DNA of 64,000 nt from DATBRG01 sp036560445 (GTDB lineage: Bacteria; Pseudomonadota; Gammaproteobacteria; Burkholderiales; Methylophilaceae). Shown here piece by piece: positions 7,872 to 16,957 of the stretch (positions are counted from its first letter, which is position 1; every line of letters starts with the position of its first letter). The notes beneath the pieces were generated by a model. The model worked only from the letters and a program-made list of their open reading frames with translations. It did not search any database and was not told the DNA's origin. The position numbers and the translations under genes are program-made. The stretch is taken from contig DATBRG010000025.1 of assembly GCA_036560445.1 (NCBI GenBank), positions 1 to 64,000 of the forward strand, written 5' to 3'.

Positions 7872-8354
7872 TTAGAACGGAATATCGTCCTCAAAATCAT
7901 CAAAGTTCGAACCGCCTGTAGCTGGCTTGGCAGCTGGCGCTTGCCGCTCTGCTGCTGATTGGCGTGGCGCGTCAGCTGGCGCTGAGGCTTCGTCATCCAT
8001 CACTTCATAAGTATTACCGCCACTACGACCGCCAAGCATCTGCATACGGTCAGCAACCACTTCTGTGGTTTGCCGTTCGTTACCTTCTTTATCTTGCCAT
8101 TTACGTGTCTGCAGGCGGCCTTCTATGTAGACTGAGGAGCCTTTTTTCAGGTATTCCCCTGCGATTTCAGCCAATTTGCCAAACATGGAAATGCGATGCC
8201 ATTCGGTGCGTTCCTGTTTCTGGCCGTTTTTGTCTTTCCAGTTGTCTGTAGTGGCGATGCTGAATGAAGCGAGCGCATCACCAGACGGCATGTAACGCAT
8301 TTCCGGGTCACGCCCGAGGTTGCCAACTAGAATCACCTTGTTTACTGATGCCAT
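7872..8354 (-). CDS. ssb: single-stranded DNA-binding protein
   Basis: Binds single-stranded DNA as a tetramer during replication, recombination and repair. The 160-residue product has the OB-fold domain at about 1-110 (start ASVNKVILVGNLGRDPEMRY, with WHRISMFGKLAE and SVYIEGRLQTRKW). A Gly/Ala/Pro-rich linker follows, then the acidic protein-docking tip DDIPF. It begins one base after the end of the MFS gene and ends at a strong terminator. The order uvrA, MFS transporter, ssb is a conserved proteobacterial neighbourhood, also found in Pseudomonas. Confidence 0.98.
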   Translation of the reverse strand: MASVNKVILVGNLGRDPEMRYMPSGDALASFSIATTDNWKDKNGQKQERTEWHRISMFGKLAEIAGEYLKKGSSVYIEGRLQTRKWQDKEGNERQTTEVVADRMQMLGGRSGGNTYEVMDDEASAPADAPRQSAAERQAPAAKPATGGSNFDDFEDDIPF

Positions 8355-8355
8355 A

Positions 8356-9732
8356 TTATTCCCCTATTAAACGCAGCGCTGCTGCTTCATCAAAGCTCTG
8401 CTGCATATCGACTTTAAGTATGACCACGCCCTCTTCAGGTATCACCACAGACTCCCGCACACCAGCCAATACAGCCAGTTTTTCGGATAATTGCTTGGCA
8501 CCATCCGCGCTCATGTCCTGTAAATGATACATCTTGCTTTTGACCGCAGGTGGCGCTTTCATACTCAGCGCAAACAGCAGCCATGATGCCATCAATACAC
8601 TGCAGAATATAAATACAGAAGCGAAACCATAGTAGTGCGAAAGGTAGCCGCCCATGGTACCGCCAACAAAAACTCCGATTGATTGAGCCGTATTATACAC
8701 ACCAATGGCAGTGCCTTTGGAGGCGGCCGGCGCCAGTTTGCTGATGATAGATGGCAGCGTAGCTTCAAGCACGTTGAAGGCAATGAAATAAGCCGAGAGT
8801 GATACAACGATACCCCAGAAATGGCTGATAGAAGAGGCAAACAGCAGTTGTGCTGCCAGCATAATCCCGATAGCGGCAACAAACACCTGTTTGAGTTTGG
8901 CGCGCTTCTCACCATAGATAATCGTCGGCACCATCAGCACGAAGGATAGCAACATAATAGGCAGGTAAATTTGCCAGTGATCGTTTTCATTCATGCCGCT
9001 GGTCTGTTTGATAGCAAAAGGGACAACGACGAACATCGCCATCTGCGCCGCATGCAAGGCAAAAATACCAAAGTTCAGGCGCAGCAGCTGTTTATCCCTG
9101 AGGACATCCTTAAGCTTATTTGGTGAAGCTTCTGCATCTGAATGGAAGCGGCTAATGAGAGGATCTGGTACCAGATACTTCACATCCAGTATGGCCAGAG
9201 CGGCCAAGACACCCGTCAACAAAAAGATGCCGGAAACACCTATCCACTGATTAAGTGCAGGACCTAAGATCAACGATAACGCAAATGTCACTCCTATAGT
9301 GCCGCCTATCATTGCCATCGCTTTGGTACGGTGCTCTTCACGCGTCAAATCCGCTGCTAGCGCCATGACTGCCGCGCTCATTGCCCCAGCGCCTTGTATG
9401 GCACGCCCCAGTATGATGATTTCAATATTGTGTGCCGAGGCTGCCACAACACTACCAATTGCAAAAATGACCAAGCCCACGTATATCATCGGTTTGCGGC
9501 CAAATTTATCGGACGCCATACCAAATGGCAGCTGAAAAACAGCCTGCATCAGGCCGTAAATGCCCAAGGCAATGCCTATCAATAAATGATTGGGATGGTC
9601 TGGTAACTTCTCGGCGTAAATAGAGAAGATTGGCAATATTGAAAACATGCCAAACATTCTTAAACCGTAGATTGAAGCCAAGCTTGCACTCGCTCGTAGC
9701 TCAAGTGCGGACATGCGTTCAGTGTTTGTCAT
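8356..9732 (-). CDS. major facilitator superfamily transporter
   Basis: A 458-residue inner-membrane protein with about 12 hydrophobic helices and the MFS signature between helices 2 and 3 (GMASDKFGRKPM). A soluble tail of about 60 residues (VLAGVRESVVIPEEGVVILK region) is unusual for MFS proteins and looks like a small domain of its own. Homologues sit between uvrA and ssb in many proteobacteria and are annotated as drug-efflux-like, but the substrate is unknown. The gene is divergent from uvrA and ends one base before ssb, so it is probably co-transcribed with ssb. Start is ATG at 9732; an ATG six codons further in is an alternative. Confidence 0.9.
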   Translation of the reverse strand: MTNTERMSALELRASASLASIYGLRMFGMFSILPIFSIYAEKLPDHPNHLLIGIALGIYGLMQAVFQLPFGMASDKFGRKPMIYVGLVIFAIGSVVAASAHNIEIIILGRAIQGAGAMSAAVMALAADLTREEHRTKAMAMIGGTIGVTFALSLILGPALNQWIGVSGIFLLTGVLAALAILDVKYLVPDPLISRFHSDAEASPNKLKDVLRDKQLLRLNFGIFALHAAQMAMFVVVPFAIKQTSGMNENDHWQIYLPIMLLSFVLMVPTIIYGEKRAKLKQVFVAAIGIMLAAQLLFASSISHFWGIVVSLSAYFIAFNVLEATLPSIISKLAPAASKGTAIGVYNTAQSIGVFVGGTMGGYLSHYYGFASVFIFCSVLMASWLLFALSMKAPPAVKSKMYHLQDMSADGAKQLSEKLAVLAGVRESVVIPEEGVVILKVDMQQSFDEAAALRLIGE

Positions 9733-9802
9733 GAAAACTAATTGAATTTAGTGCAGGAAATTGCGTATATTAGCAGGTTGCCTTACTCGACGTCAGACAG
9801 AC

Positions 9803-12616
9803 ATGGATTTCATACGCATACGCGGCGCACGCACGCACAACCTAAAAAATGTTTCACTGGATTTACCACGCAACAAGATGATTGTAATTACCGGCCTTTC
9901 CGGCTCAGGTAAGTCCTCACTTGCGTTCGACACCTTATATGCAGAGGGTCAGCGTCGCTATGTTGAATCGTTGTCAGCCTATGCACGACAGTTTCTGGCA
10001 CGTATGGAAAAGCCCGATGTCGATCTGATCGAAGGTTTATCCCCTGCCATCTCGATTGAGCAGAAATCCACCTCTCACAACCCACGTTCTACTGTGGGCA
10101 CAGTGACCGAAATCCACGACTATCTGCGCCTGCTCTATGCACGCGCCGGTGACCCGGAGTGTCCTGATCACGGCATCAAGCTGGAGGCGCAAACTGTCTC
10201 ACAAATGGTGGATAGTGTCCTAGCGTTGCCGGAAGACACCAAGCTCATGATCATGGCGCCAGTCGTCAGCAACCGTAAAGGTGAGCAAGTTGATTTATTC
10301 GAAGAGTTAAAAGCACAGGGATTTGTGCGTGTGCGAGTCGATGGTGAAATCTACGAGATGGATGCCATTCCCAAATTGGCGAAGACCATCAAACATAATG
10401 TAGATGTAGTAGTTGACCGCCTCAAGGTACGCGCAGATATGAAACAGCGCATCGCCGAGTCTTTTGAAACGGCACTGCGCCTTGCTGAGGGTAAAGCAGT
10501 GGCCATGGAAATGGATACCAGCAAAGAGTATTTATTCTCAGCCAAGTTCTCCTGCCCAGTTTGTGACTACTCACTTGCCGAACTCGAGCCGCGCCTATTT
10601 TCCTTTAATAACCCGATGGGCGCCTGTCCCAAATGTGACGGTTTGGGCCAGATCAGCTTCTTCGACCCGAAACGCGTAGTTGCCTTCCCGCACCTATCTC
10701 TGGCCGCAGGTGCCATCAAAGGCTGGGATAAGCGTAACCAGTTTTATTTCCAAATGCTACAAAGTCTGGCAACACATTACGGCTTTGATCTGGATACTGC
10801 CTTTGAAGCCCTGCCGCAGCATATCCAGCATATTCTTTTACATGGTAGCGGTAAGGAAACGATTGCCTTCAAATACCTCAATGAGCGGGGCACTTTCTTC
10901 ACGAAAAGCCATAGTTTCGAGGGCATACTTAATAACTTGCAGCGCCGTTATCACGAAACTGATTCCGTTACCGTACGTGAAGAGCTGGCGAAGTACCTCA
11001 ATTCGCAGTCCTGTCCCGAGTGTAGCGGTACCCGGCTCAGGCGCGAGGCTCGCCATGTCAAGGTTGGCGACCAGAATATCCATGAAGTTTGCGAAATCCC
11101 GCTAAAGCATGCACTCACTTTCTTTGACAAGCTTGAATTAACTGGCCAGAAACTCGCCATTGCCGACAAAATCGTCAAGGAAATCAGCAACCGGCTGAAG
11201 TTCCTCACCAATGTTGGCCTGGAATATCTGTCACTTTCACGCTCAGCAGAAACACTATCCGGCGGCGAAGCACAGCGTATACGCTTGGCATCACAGATTG
11301 GCTCAGGCCTGACAGGCGTCATGTATGTGCTGGATGAACCTTCGATCGGCCTACATCAGCGTGACAATGATCGCCTGCTTGATACACTTAAACGCCTGCG
11401 CGATATAGGCAACAGCGTCATCGTAGTTGAGCATGACCATGATGCCATTATGTCTGCCGACTATGTCGTGGATATCGGACCTGGTGCCGGTGAGCATGGC
11501 GGCAACATAGTCGCGCAAGGTACGCCTGCTGAGATTCAAGCCAACGACCAGTCACTCACCGGGCAGTATCTTAGCGGGAAGAAACAGATTCAGTACTCCA
11601 GAAAACGTCATGCGCCGGATGCAAAAAGATGGCTGAAGATGACGCATGCCACGGGCAATAACCTCAAGGATGTTGCCCTCAAGCTGCCCGTAGGTTTGCT
11701 AACTTGCGTAACGGGCGTATCTGGTTCCGGTAAATCCACACTGATTAACGATACCCTTTATCGCGTCGTGGCCCAGCATCTATATGGTAGCTCAACAGAG
11801 CCAGCACCATTTGAGGCAATTGACGGCCTGGAATTTTTCGACAAGGTAGTAGACGTGGACCAGAGCCCGATTGGGCGCACACCACGTTCCAACCCGGCAA
11901 CTTATACCGGTCTGTTCACACCGATTCGTGAGCTTTTCGCTGGCGTACCCGAATCACGTGCACGCGGCTACGGCCCGGGCAGGTACTCCTTCAACGTCAA
12001 AGGTGGACGTTGCGAGGCCTGCCAAGGCGATGGCGTGCTACGTGTAGAGATGCACTTCCTGCCGGATGTTTATGTCCCGTGTGATGTCTGCAAGGGCCAT
12101 CGCTACAATCGCGAGACTCTGGAAATTCACTATAAGGGCAAAAACATCCGCGAAGTGCTGGAGATGACGGTAGAGCAAGCGCATGAATTCTTTAATGCTG
12201 TGCCCGTTGTTCAGCGCAAACTCAGCACCCTCCTTGACGTCGGCCTTGGCTATATCACGCTCGGACAATCCGCCACCACGCTTTCTGGTGGTGAAGCCCA
12301 ACGCGTCAAACTAGCACTGGAGTTATCCAAACGCGATACTGGCCGCACGCTTTATATTCTCGATGAGCCAACCACTGGCTTGCATTTTGCCGATATCCAA
12401 TTGCTGCTCGATGTGTTGCATAGACTACGCGACCACGGCAACACCATCGTCATTATTGAGCATAATCTAGACGTGATTAAGACTGCGGACTGGATTATTG
12501 ATTTGGGCCCGGAGGGCGGCGATGGCGGTGGCACAATTATCGCCGAGGGTACGCCAGAACAAGTAGCTAGCGCCGCTAAAAGCTACACTGGCAAATACCT
12601 GAAGCCTCTCCTTTAA
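9803..12616 (+). CDS. uvrA: excinuclease ABC subunit A
   Basis: Damage-recognition ATPase of nucleotide excision repair, working with UvrB. The 937-residue protein has two ABC modules. The first has Walker A GLSGSGKSS near residue 32, a zinc knuckle with CPVC and CPKC, and the signature LSGGEAQRIRLASQIG with DEPSIGLHQRD. The second has Walker A GVSGSGKST, zinc-binding CEAC and CDVC, and LSGGEAQRVKLALELS with DEPTTGLHF. The start at 9803 gives the family-typical N-terminus MDFIRIRGARTHNLKNV; the frame is open for 14 more codons upstream without support. It is divergent from MFS-ssb. I could not find a LexA-type CTGT-N8-ACAG box in the 70-base spacer. Confidence 0.98.
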   Translation: MDFIRIRGARTHNLKNVSLDLPRNKMIVITGLSGSGKSSLAFDTLYAEGQRRYVESLSAYARQFLARMEKPDVDLIEGLSPAISIEQKSTSHNPRSTVGTVTEIHDYLRLLYARAGDPECPDHGIKLEAQTVSQMVDSVLALPEDTKLMIMAPVVSNRKGEQVDLFEELKAQGFVRVRVDGEIYEMDAIPKLAKTIKHNVDVVVDRLKVRADMKQRIAESFETALRLAEGKAVAMEMDTSKEYLFSAKFSCPVCDYSLAELEPRLFSFNNPMGACPKCDGLGQISFFDPKRVVAFPHLSLAAGAIKGWDKRNQFYFQMLQSLATHYGFDLDTAFEALPQHIQHILLHGSGKETIAFKYLNERGTFFTKSHSFEGILNNLQRRYHETDSVTVREELAKYLNSQSCPECSGTRLRREARHVKVGDQNIHEVCEIPLKHALTFFDKLELTGQKLAIADKIVKEISNRLKFLTNVGLEYLSLSRSAETLSGGEAQRIRLASQIGSGLTGVMYVLDEPSIGLHQRDNDRLLDTLKRLRDIGNSVIVVEHDHDAIMSADYVVDIGPGAGEHGGNIVAQGTPAEIQANDQSLTGQYLSGKKQIQYSRKRHAPDAKRWLKMTHATGNNLKDVALKLPVGLLTCVTGVSGSGKSTLINDTLYRVVAQHLYGSSTEPAPFEAIDGLEFFDKVVDVDQSPIGRTPRSNPATYTGLFTPIRELFAGVPESRARGYGPGRYSFNVKGGRCEACQGDGVLRVEMHFLPDVYVPCDVCKGHRYNRETLEIHYKGKNIREVLEMTVEQAHEFFNAVPVVQRKLSTLLDVGLGYITLGQSATTLSGGEAQRVKLALELSKRDTGRTLYILDEPTTGLHFADIQLLLDVLHRLRDHGNTIVIIEHNLDVIKTADWIIDLGPEGGDGGGTIIAEGTPEQVASAAKSYTGKYLKPLL

Positions 12617-12634
12617 TAGTTGGTTAGAAACTAT

Positions 12635-13327
12635 TCAGGGGGTTTCTGCGTAATTCATCCGAGCTTGGATGATTCCCGTTTTACGTGCGAGACCAGAGGC
12701 TCCCTGACGCTTATCATAAAATCTGGGATTTGGAATCATTGCCGCCAGCTTTGCTGCTTGATAAGCAGAAAGATTTTGTGCACTTGTACCGAAGTAGTGT
12801 CTGGCAGCCGCTTCCGCACCGAATACCCCATTACCCCATTCAATAATGTTCAGGTAAATTTCGAAAATACGGCGTTTATCCATCATCTGTTCCAGCATCA
12901 GCGTAATCATGGCTTCTTCCATTTTTCGCCATGGCGTTCGCTTGGTAGAAAGGAACAGGTTCTTGGCCAATTGCTGGCTAATCGTTGAGCCGCCGGCGAC
13001 TATCTTGCCTTTCTTCAAATTCTTTTCATAAGCTTTTTGTATGCCATCCCAGTCAAAACCCTCGTGGTCTACAAACTTTGCATCTTCAGAAGCAATAACT
13101 GCACGCTTGAGATTATTGGAGATTTTTTTGTAATCCACCCATTGATGCCTCAACTCGGCCGATGGGTTATCTACTTGCAAGGTTTCCAATCGATCTTCCA
13201 TGAAGGCACTGGTAGATGGATTGTGATTTACCCACCAGCAGATATGCAGAAAAATCCATAGCTGATAAAGCACGACTATGACAATTAGCGTTAATAACAC
13301 GCTTGCCACCCATTGCTTGAACCTCAT
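12635..13327 (-). CDS. mtgA: monofunctional biosynthetic peptidoglycan transglycosylase
   Basis: Polymerises lipid II into glycan strands at the outer face of the inner membrane. The 230-residue product has one N-terminal membrane helix (about 8-28) and a GT51 domain with the catalytic-glutamate motif ASEDAKFVDHEGFDW and the second motif GGSTISQQLAKNLFLS. There is no transpeptidase domain. ATG at 13327 is chosen because it overlaps the aroE stop in an ATGA arrangement; the frame continues upstream into aroE but that extension is not membrane-protein-like. It ends 18 bases from the convergent uvrA stop. Confidence 0.96.
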   Translation of the reverse strand: MRFKQWVASVLLTLIVIVVLYQLWIFLHICWWVNHNPSTSAFMEDRLETLQVDNPSAELRHQWVDYKKISNNLKRAVIASEDAKFVDHEGFDWDGIQKAYEKNLKKGKIVAGGSTISQQLAKNLFLSTKRTPWRKMEEAMITLMLEQMMDKRRIFEIYLNIIEWGNGVFGAEAAARHYFGTSAQNLSAYQAAKLAAMIPNPRFYDKRQGASGLARKTGIIQARMNYAETP

Positions 13328-14148
13328 GCTCTTAGTTGAGCAATTACTGGAAGGGTTTGAGGTCGGACATGGCGCCACAAATAAAAAGACTCGGCAGCTT
13401 GTTCAACCAGCATACCAAGTCCATCTGCAACTTGCGCTGCACCACGTTTACGGGCAAATGCCATAAATGGGGTTTCACGACCGTACATCATGTCATAGGC
13501 CAAAGCTCCAGAAGCAAAAACGTCTGATGGCAGCGGCAATTGAGTGTCACTCAAACCAGTCGAAGTAGCATTAATGACGATATCAAAAGACTGTCCATGA
13601 AGGTCATCAAATGCATAAGCATTGACCGAGACAAGCCGAAACTCACCTTGCTCTTCGACTTTCTTTACCATGCTTAAAGCTTTATCCAGTGTTCGATTGG
13701 TAATTACCAATAGTTGCGGTTGTTGCTCCAGAATAGGGTGCAAGACTCCCTCGGCAGCACCACCTGCGCCTATCAGCAAAACACGCTTTGCATTAAAACT
13801 TATGTGCAAATTTTGTTGAATGTCACGCACCAGCCCAATACCATCCGTGTTATCTCCAACAATCTCTTCACTATTAAAAATCATGGTATTGACTGCACCT
13901 GCATCATGGGCGCGCTCAGTCAGGCGATTCGCCAGATTAAAGGCCTCCAGCTTAAAGGGAACGGTCACATTAGCCCCTTTAAAGCCAGAACTGCGCATGC
14001 TCTGTATCGTTTCCGGGAAAGCATCCAGTGGTGCCAGTACACGACTATAGTCAATATCCTGCAGGGTCTGTCTAGCAAAAGCTTGATGTATCAGTGGCGA
14101 CTTACTATGCTCGATTGGGTTGCCTATAACCGCGTAACGATCTGTCAT
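13324..14148 (-). CDS. aroE: shikimate dehydrogenase (NADP+)
   Basis: Reduces 3-dehydroshikimate to shikimate in aromatic amino acid synthesis. The 274-residue enzyme shows the substrate-binding N-terminus (DRYAVIGNPIEHSKSPLIHQ, with the NVTVPFKLEAF segment containing the catalytic Lys). It also has the NADP loop GAGGAAEGVLHPIL and a C-terminal DGLGMLVEQAAESF helix. It is translationally coupled to mtgA and lies eight bases after the rhodanese gene, so the three may be one transcript. The aroK and aroB genes of the same pathway lie separately at 22.8-24.4 kb. Confidence 0.97.
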   Translation of the reverse strand: MTDRYAVIGNPIEHSKSPLIHQAFARQTLQDIDYSRVLAPLDAFPETIQSMRSSGFKGANVTVPFKLEAFNLANRLTERAHDAGAVNTMIFNSEEIVGDNTDGIGLVRDIQQNLHISFNAKRVLLIGAGGAAEGVLHPILEQQPQLLVITNRTLDKALSMVKKVEEQGEFRLVSVNAYAFDDLHGQSFDIVINATSTGLSDTQLPLPSDVFASGALAYDMMYGRETPFMAFARKRGAAQVADGLGMLVEQAAESFYLWRHVRPQTLPVIAQLRA

Positions 14149-14156
14149 TTTTAACT

Positions 14157-14612
14157 TTAACTGTTAACCCAAGGTAAACCGGCAGCTTTCCAGCCATTGA
14201 TTTTGCCGCGTTGCTTGCTGTTAGCATCGGTTTCTCCCTCGAAGCCCTCAAGCACGTTGTAAGCCTCGGTGAAACCCACTTGTGTAGCCAAAGCTGCCGC
14301 ATGATGCGAACGACCACCAGTACGGCAGATAAACATCACGAGAGCCTCTGGATCCAACTGCATATTAAGATGGGCAAGAAAGTCAGGGTTCTGTTGCCAG
14401 CCCGGATAGAATGCCCATTCAATATGCATTGCCTGTGGAATCCTACCCACCAGGTCTAACTCAGCACGACTGCGTACATCGATAAGTTTGGCGCTGGGGG
14501 CCAATTCCAGCACTTTCAATGACTCCTGCGGGGTAAGAGCACCTGCGTAAGGTAGATTTCTTTCCTGCGCTCGGTGTTTGGCGTTTTCTAAAATTTGCGT
14601 CAGGGTTTCCAT
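14157..14612 (-). CDS. rhodanese-like sulfurtransferase
   Basis: Single-domain rhodanese of 151 residues. The active-site cysteine is in CRTGGRS (about residue 99), the loop that holds a persulfide during sulfur transfer. IDVRSRAEL is the usual N-terminal motif. There is no signal peptide, so it is cytoplasmic. It heads a minus-strand group with aroE and mtgA but has no clear metabolic link to them. The family is certain; the physiological acceptor is unknown. Confidence 0.93.
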   Translation of the reverse strand: METLTQILENAKHRAQERNLPYAGALTPQESLKVLELAPSAKLIDVRSRAELDLVGRIPQAMHIEWAFYPGWQQNPDFLAHLNMQLDPEALVMFICRTGGRSHHAAALATQVGFTEAYNVLEGFEGETDANSKQRGKINGWKAAGLPWVNS

Positions 14613-14675
14613 GATTCATCCCTATTAAAATAACTACTGATTCAAGTATAGCTTTATTCCAAGCCATCGCCTATA

Positions 14676-14692
14676 TGCACCATATTGGTGCA
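14676..14692. promoter_or_regulatory. NtrC binding site 1 upstream of glnA
   Basis: The 17-base sequence TGCACCA-TAT-TGGTGCA matches the NtrC enhancer consensus with perfect arms. It lies about 130 bases upstream of the predicted glnA transcription start, a normal distance for a sigma-54 enhancer, and ntrB/ntrC follow glnA in this window. Confidence 0.85.
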
Positions 14693-14705
14693 TATAGGAC
14701 TTACA

Positions 14706-14722
14706 AGCTCATGTTTGGTGCG
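14706..14722. promoter_or_regulatory. weaker NtrC half-site upstream of glnA
   Basis: A good right half (TGGTGCG) with a poor left half starts exactly 30 bases, about three helical turns, after the strong site. Paired sites on one DNA face favour NtrC oligomers, as in the enterobacterial glnA enhancer. Function is inferred from spacing. Confidence 0.5.
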
Positions 14723-14782
14723 CTTCATTATGGTTTTCTTTTGTAACCTTATGTGTGAAAATAAGAATTCAGCTTTTCTTAA

Positions 14783-14798
14783 TGGCATGTTTCCTGCT
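14783..14798 (+). promoter_or_regulatory. sigma-54 promoter of glnA
   Basis: TGGCATGTTTCCTGCT keeps the invariant GG and GC ten bases apart, as in the -24/-12 consensus TGGCAC-N5-TTGCA. Transcription would start near 14809, leaving a leader of about 50 bases that ends with GGAGAA before the glnA ATG. The upstream NtrC sites support the call. Confidence 0.8.
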
Positions 14799-14859
14799 AG
14801 TAAAACGTGTCTGAAATTTACTTACTAATCCATTACAAAATAAAGTTTAGGAGAATCAA

Positions 14860-16269
14860 ATGGCGGTTGCTGACGTAATGAAAATGGTGAAAGACAACGA
14901 CATAAAGTTCGTTGATTTTCGTTTCACCGACACCAAGGGGAAAGAACAACACGTTTCCGTGCCTGTTTCTGCATTCAATGAGAGCAAATTCACGGAAGGC
15001 CATGCTTTCGACGGCTCCTCAATCTCCGGCTGGAAGGGTATTCAAGCTTCTGATATGCAACTGATGCCTGACCCAGACTCAGCCAATATCGATCCATTCA
15101 TGGATGAACCCACCCTCATCCTGACCTGTGACGTTGTTGATCCTACCGATGGTAAAGGCTATGACCGTTGCCCACGCAGTCTGGCCAAACGCGCAGAAGC
15201 TTATCTGAAGTCCAGCGGACTTGGTGATACTGCTTACTTTGGCCCAGAGCCAGAATTCTTTATTTTCGATTCCATTCAATGGGATGCTGGCATGAGCGGC
15301 TGTTCCGTCAAGATTAACTCCGAAGAAGGCGCTTGGGCTTCTGGTGAAAAATTTGAAGGCGGCAACACCGGCCATCGCCCTGGTGTTAAAGGCGGCTACT
15401 TCCCAGTACCACCAGTCGATTCATTGCAGGATATCCGTTCCGCCATGTGCATTGCTCTGGAAGGCATGGGCGTACCTGTTGAAGTGCATCACCACGAAGT
15501 GGCGACCGCTGGCCAATGCGAAATCGGTACCAAATTCGCCAGCCTGACCCAACGTGCGGACTGGACACAAATCCTCAAGTACGTTGTACTGAACACCGCA
15601 CACGCTTACGGCAAAACCGCCACCTTCATGCCTAAGCCTATTGTCGGCGACAACGGTTCCGGTATGCACGTACACCAATCCGTATGGAAAGATGGCAAAA
15701 ACCTATTTGCAGGTAACGGCTACGCCGGCCTGAGCGAGTTCGCACTGTACTACATCGGCGGCATTATCAAGCACGCACGCGCCCTGAACGCAATTACCAA
15801 CCCAGGTACTAACTCCTACAAGCGTCTGGTGCCAGGCTTTGAGGCCCCAGTAAAACTGGCCTATTCTGCCAAGAACCGTTCTGCATCTATCCGTATCCCA
15901 TTCGTACATGGTGAAAAGGCACGTCGTATTGAAGCCCGCTTCCCCGACCCTACCGCTAACCCATACCTGGCATTCAGCGCACTGCTGATGGCTGGTCTGG
16001 ACGGTGTGCAGAATAAGATTCACCCAGGCGAGCCAGCAACCAAAGACCTCTACCACCTGCCTCCAGAAGAAGATGCAGCGATTCCAACCGTATGCTCCTC
16101 ACTTGAGCAAGCGCTGGAATACCTCGATAAGGATCGTGAGTTCCTGACCCGCGGTGGTGTATTCTCTGAAGACTGGATCAACAGCTACATCGACCTCAAG
16201 ATGGAAGAAGTCACCAAGATGCGCATGACTCCACATCCTATTGAGTTTGCAATGTATTACAGCTGCTAA
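14860..16269 (+). CDS. glnA: glutamine synthetase, type I
   Basis: Makes glutamine from glutamate, ammonia and ATP; a cytoplasmic dodecamer and the main ammonium-assimilating enzyme. The 469-residue protein has the N-terminal beta-grasp part (DFRFTDTKGKEQHVSVP), the DGSSISGW signature, and metal and ATP ligands in GPEPEFFIFD and GSGMHVHQS. It also carries the C-terminal adenylylation-loop region around YDLPPEE-like YHLPPEEDA, with Tyr at about 397. Size and insert match the adenylylation-regulated GSI-beta class. It has GGAGAA seven bases before the ATG, a sigma-54 promoter with NtrC sites upstream, and an intrinsic terminator downstream, so it is probably transcribed alone. Confidence 0.99.
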   Translation: MAVADVMKMVKDNDIKFVDFRFTDTKGKEQHVSVPVSAFNESKFTEGHAFDGSSISGWKGIQASDMQLMPDPDSANIDPFMDEPTLILTCDVVDPTDGKGYDRCPRSLAKRAEAYLKSSGLGDTAYFGPEPEFFIFDSIQWDAGMSGCSVKINSEEGAWASGEKFEGGNTGHRPGVKGGYFPVPPVDSLQDIRSAMCIALEGMGVPVEVHHHEVATAGQCEIGTKFASLTQRADWTQILKYVVLNTAHAYGKTATFMPKPIVGDNGSGMHVHQSVWKDGKNLFAGNGYAGLSEFALYYIGGIIKHARALNAITNPGTNSYKRLVPGFEAPVKLAYSAKNRSASIRIPFVHGEKARRIEARFPDPTANPYLAFSALLMAGLDGVQNKIHPGEPATKDLYHLPPEEDAAIPTVCSSLEQALEYLDKDREFLTRGGVFSEDWINSYIDLKMEEVTKMRMTPHPIEFAMYYSC

Positions 16270-16302
16270 TTCAGCTTAAGCCTATCAACGGCTTAATTAG
16301 GT

Positions 16303-16331
16303 AAAAAGGCGGGATTTTCCCGCCTTTTTTA
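16303..16331 (+). terminator. intrinsic terminator after glnA
   Basis: Arms AAAGGCGGGA and TCCCGCCTTT form a perfect stem with a short T-rich loop and a following T run, 34 bases after the glnA stop. It separates glnA from the DUF4124 gene and ntrBC. Confidence 0.93.
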
Positions 16332-16413
16332 TTTTTAAGCCTTTAACTCTTAGTCAACGAGACTTGAATTGAGCGCGTTGCCTCAGTATCTGTTCTCAAC
16401 TACACTTTGGCAT

Positions 16414-16914
16414 ATGAAAAATAACCCGTTAATGCTCTGCCTGATTTCAAGCTGCTTGTGCATCTGCACAATAGCGCAAGCAGAGATATATAAAAGCGTA
16501 GATGCTAATGGGCACATTACGTACTCTAACAGCCCTAGCAAGGGCGCAACCAGATTAAACCTGGATTCAGACGCACCTGAAAAAGGCACGCTCTCTGGGT
16601 CTAAATCTAGTCGCGCAAAAAACCCAACACCGGCCAACTTCCCTAAAGTAGATCGTCAAACCCAAAGTCAGCGCGATGACGTACGTAAACAGATACTACG
16701 AGATGAATTAGATAACGAAAAGAAAGCCTTGGAGGAAGCGAAAAAGGCTTATGCTGAAGGGGAATCAACACCTGAAGTTTATCGCGGTGCTAATGGTAAA
16801 ACATTTCGCAACGTGGCCAAATTTGATGAAAAAATGCAGCGTTTACAAGATGATGTGAGTTCACATGAGAAGAATGTACAGCTACTGCAAAAAGAGCTCG
16901 ACTCCCTCAAATAA
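16414..16914 (+). CDS. exported DUF4124 protein
   Basis: A 166-residue protein starting with a signal peptide (about 1-24, ending CTIAQA). A DUF4124 motif of the form YKSVDANGHITYSNSP follows, then a long charged helical part from about residue 80 that is probably a coiled coil. Proteins of this family are found in the periplasm or envelope of beta- and gammaproteobacteria and have no firm function. The ATG at 16414 is preferred over an in-frame TTG at 16369 because it places the signal peptide correctly. It sits between glnA and ntrB, a common betaproteobacterial arrangement, so co-transcription with ntrBC is possible. Confidence 0.85.
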   Translation: MKNNPLMLCLISSCLCICTIAQAEIYKSVDANGHITYSNSPSKGATRLNLDSDAPEKGTLSGSKSSRAKNPTPANFPKVDRQTQSQRDDVRKQILRDELDNEKKALEEAKKAYAEGESTPEVYRGANGKTFRNVAKFDEKMQRLQDDVSSHEKNVQLLQKELDSLK

Positions 16915-16957
16915 AACCAACCTTGCTCTGGCCTAGCTTTTGCTTATCCAGAGAGCC

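Noticed and set aside
10680..11105. 141-codon frame inside uvrA
   Set aside because: Lies in the zinc-knuckle region of uvrA in another frame and shows no independent features.
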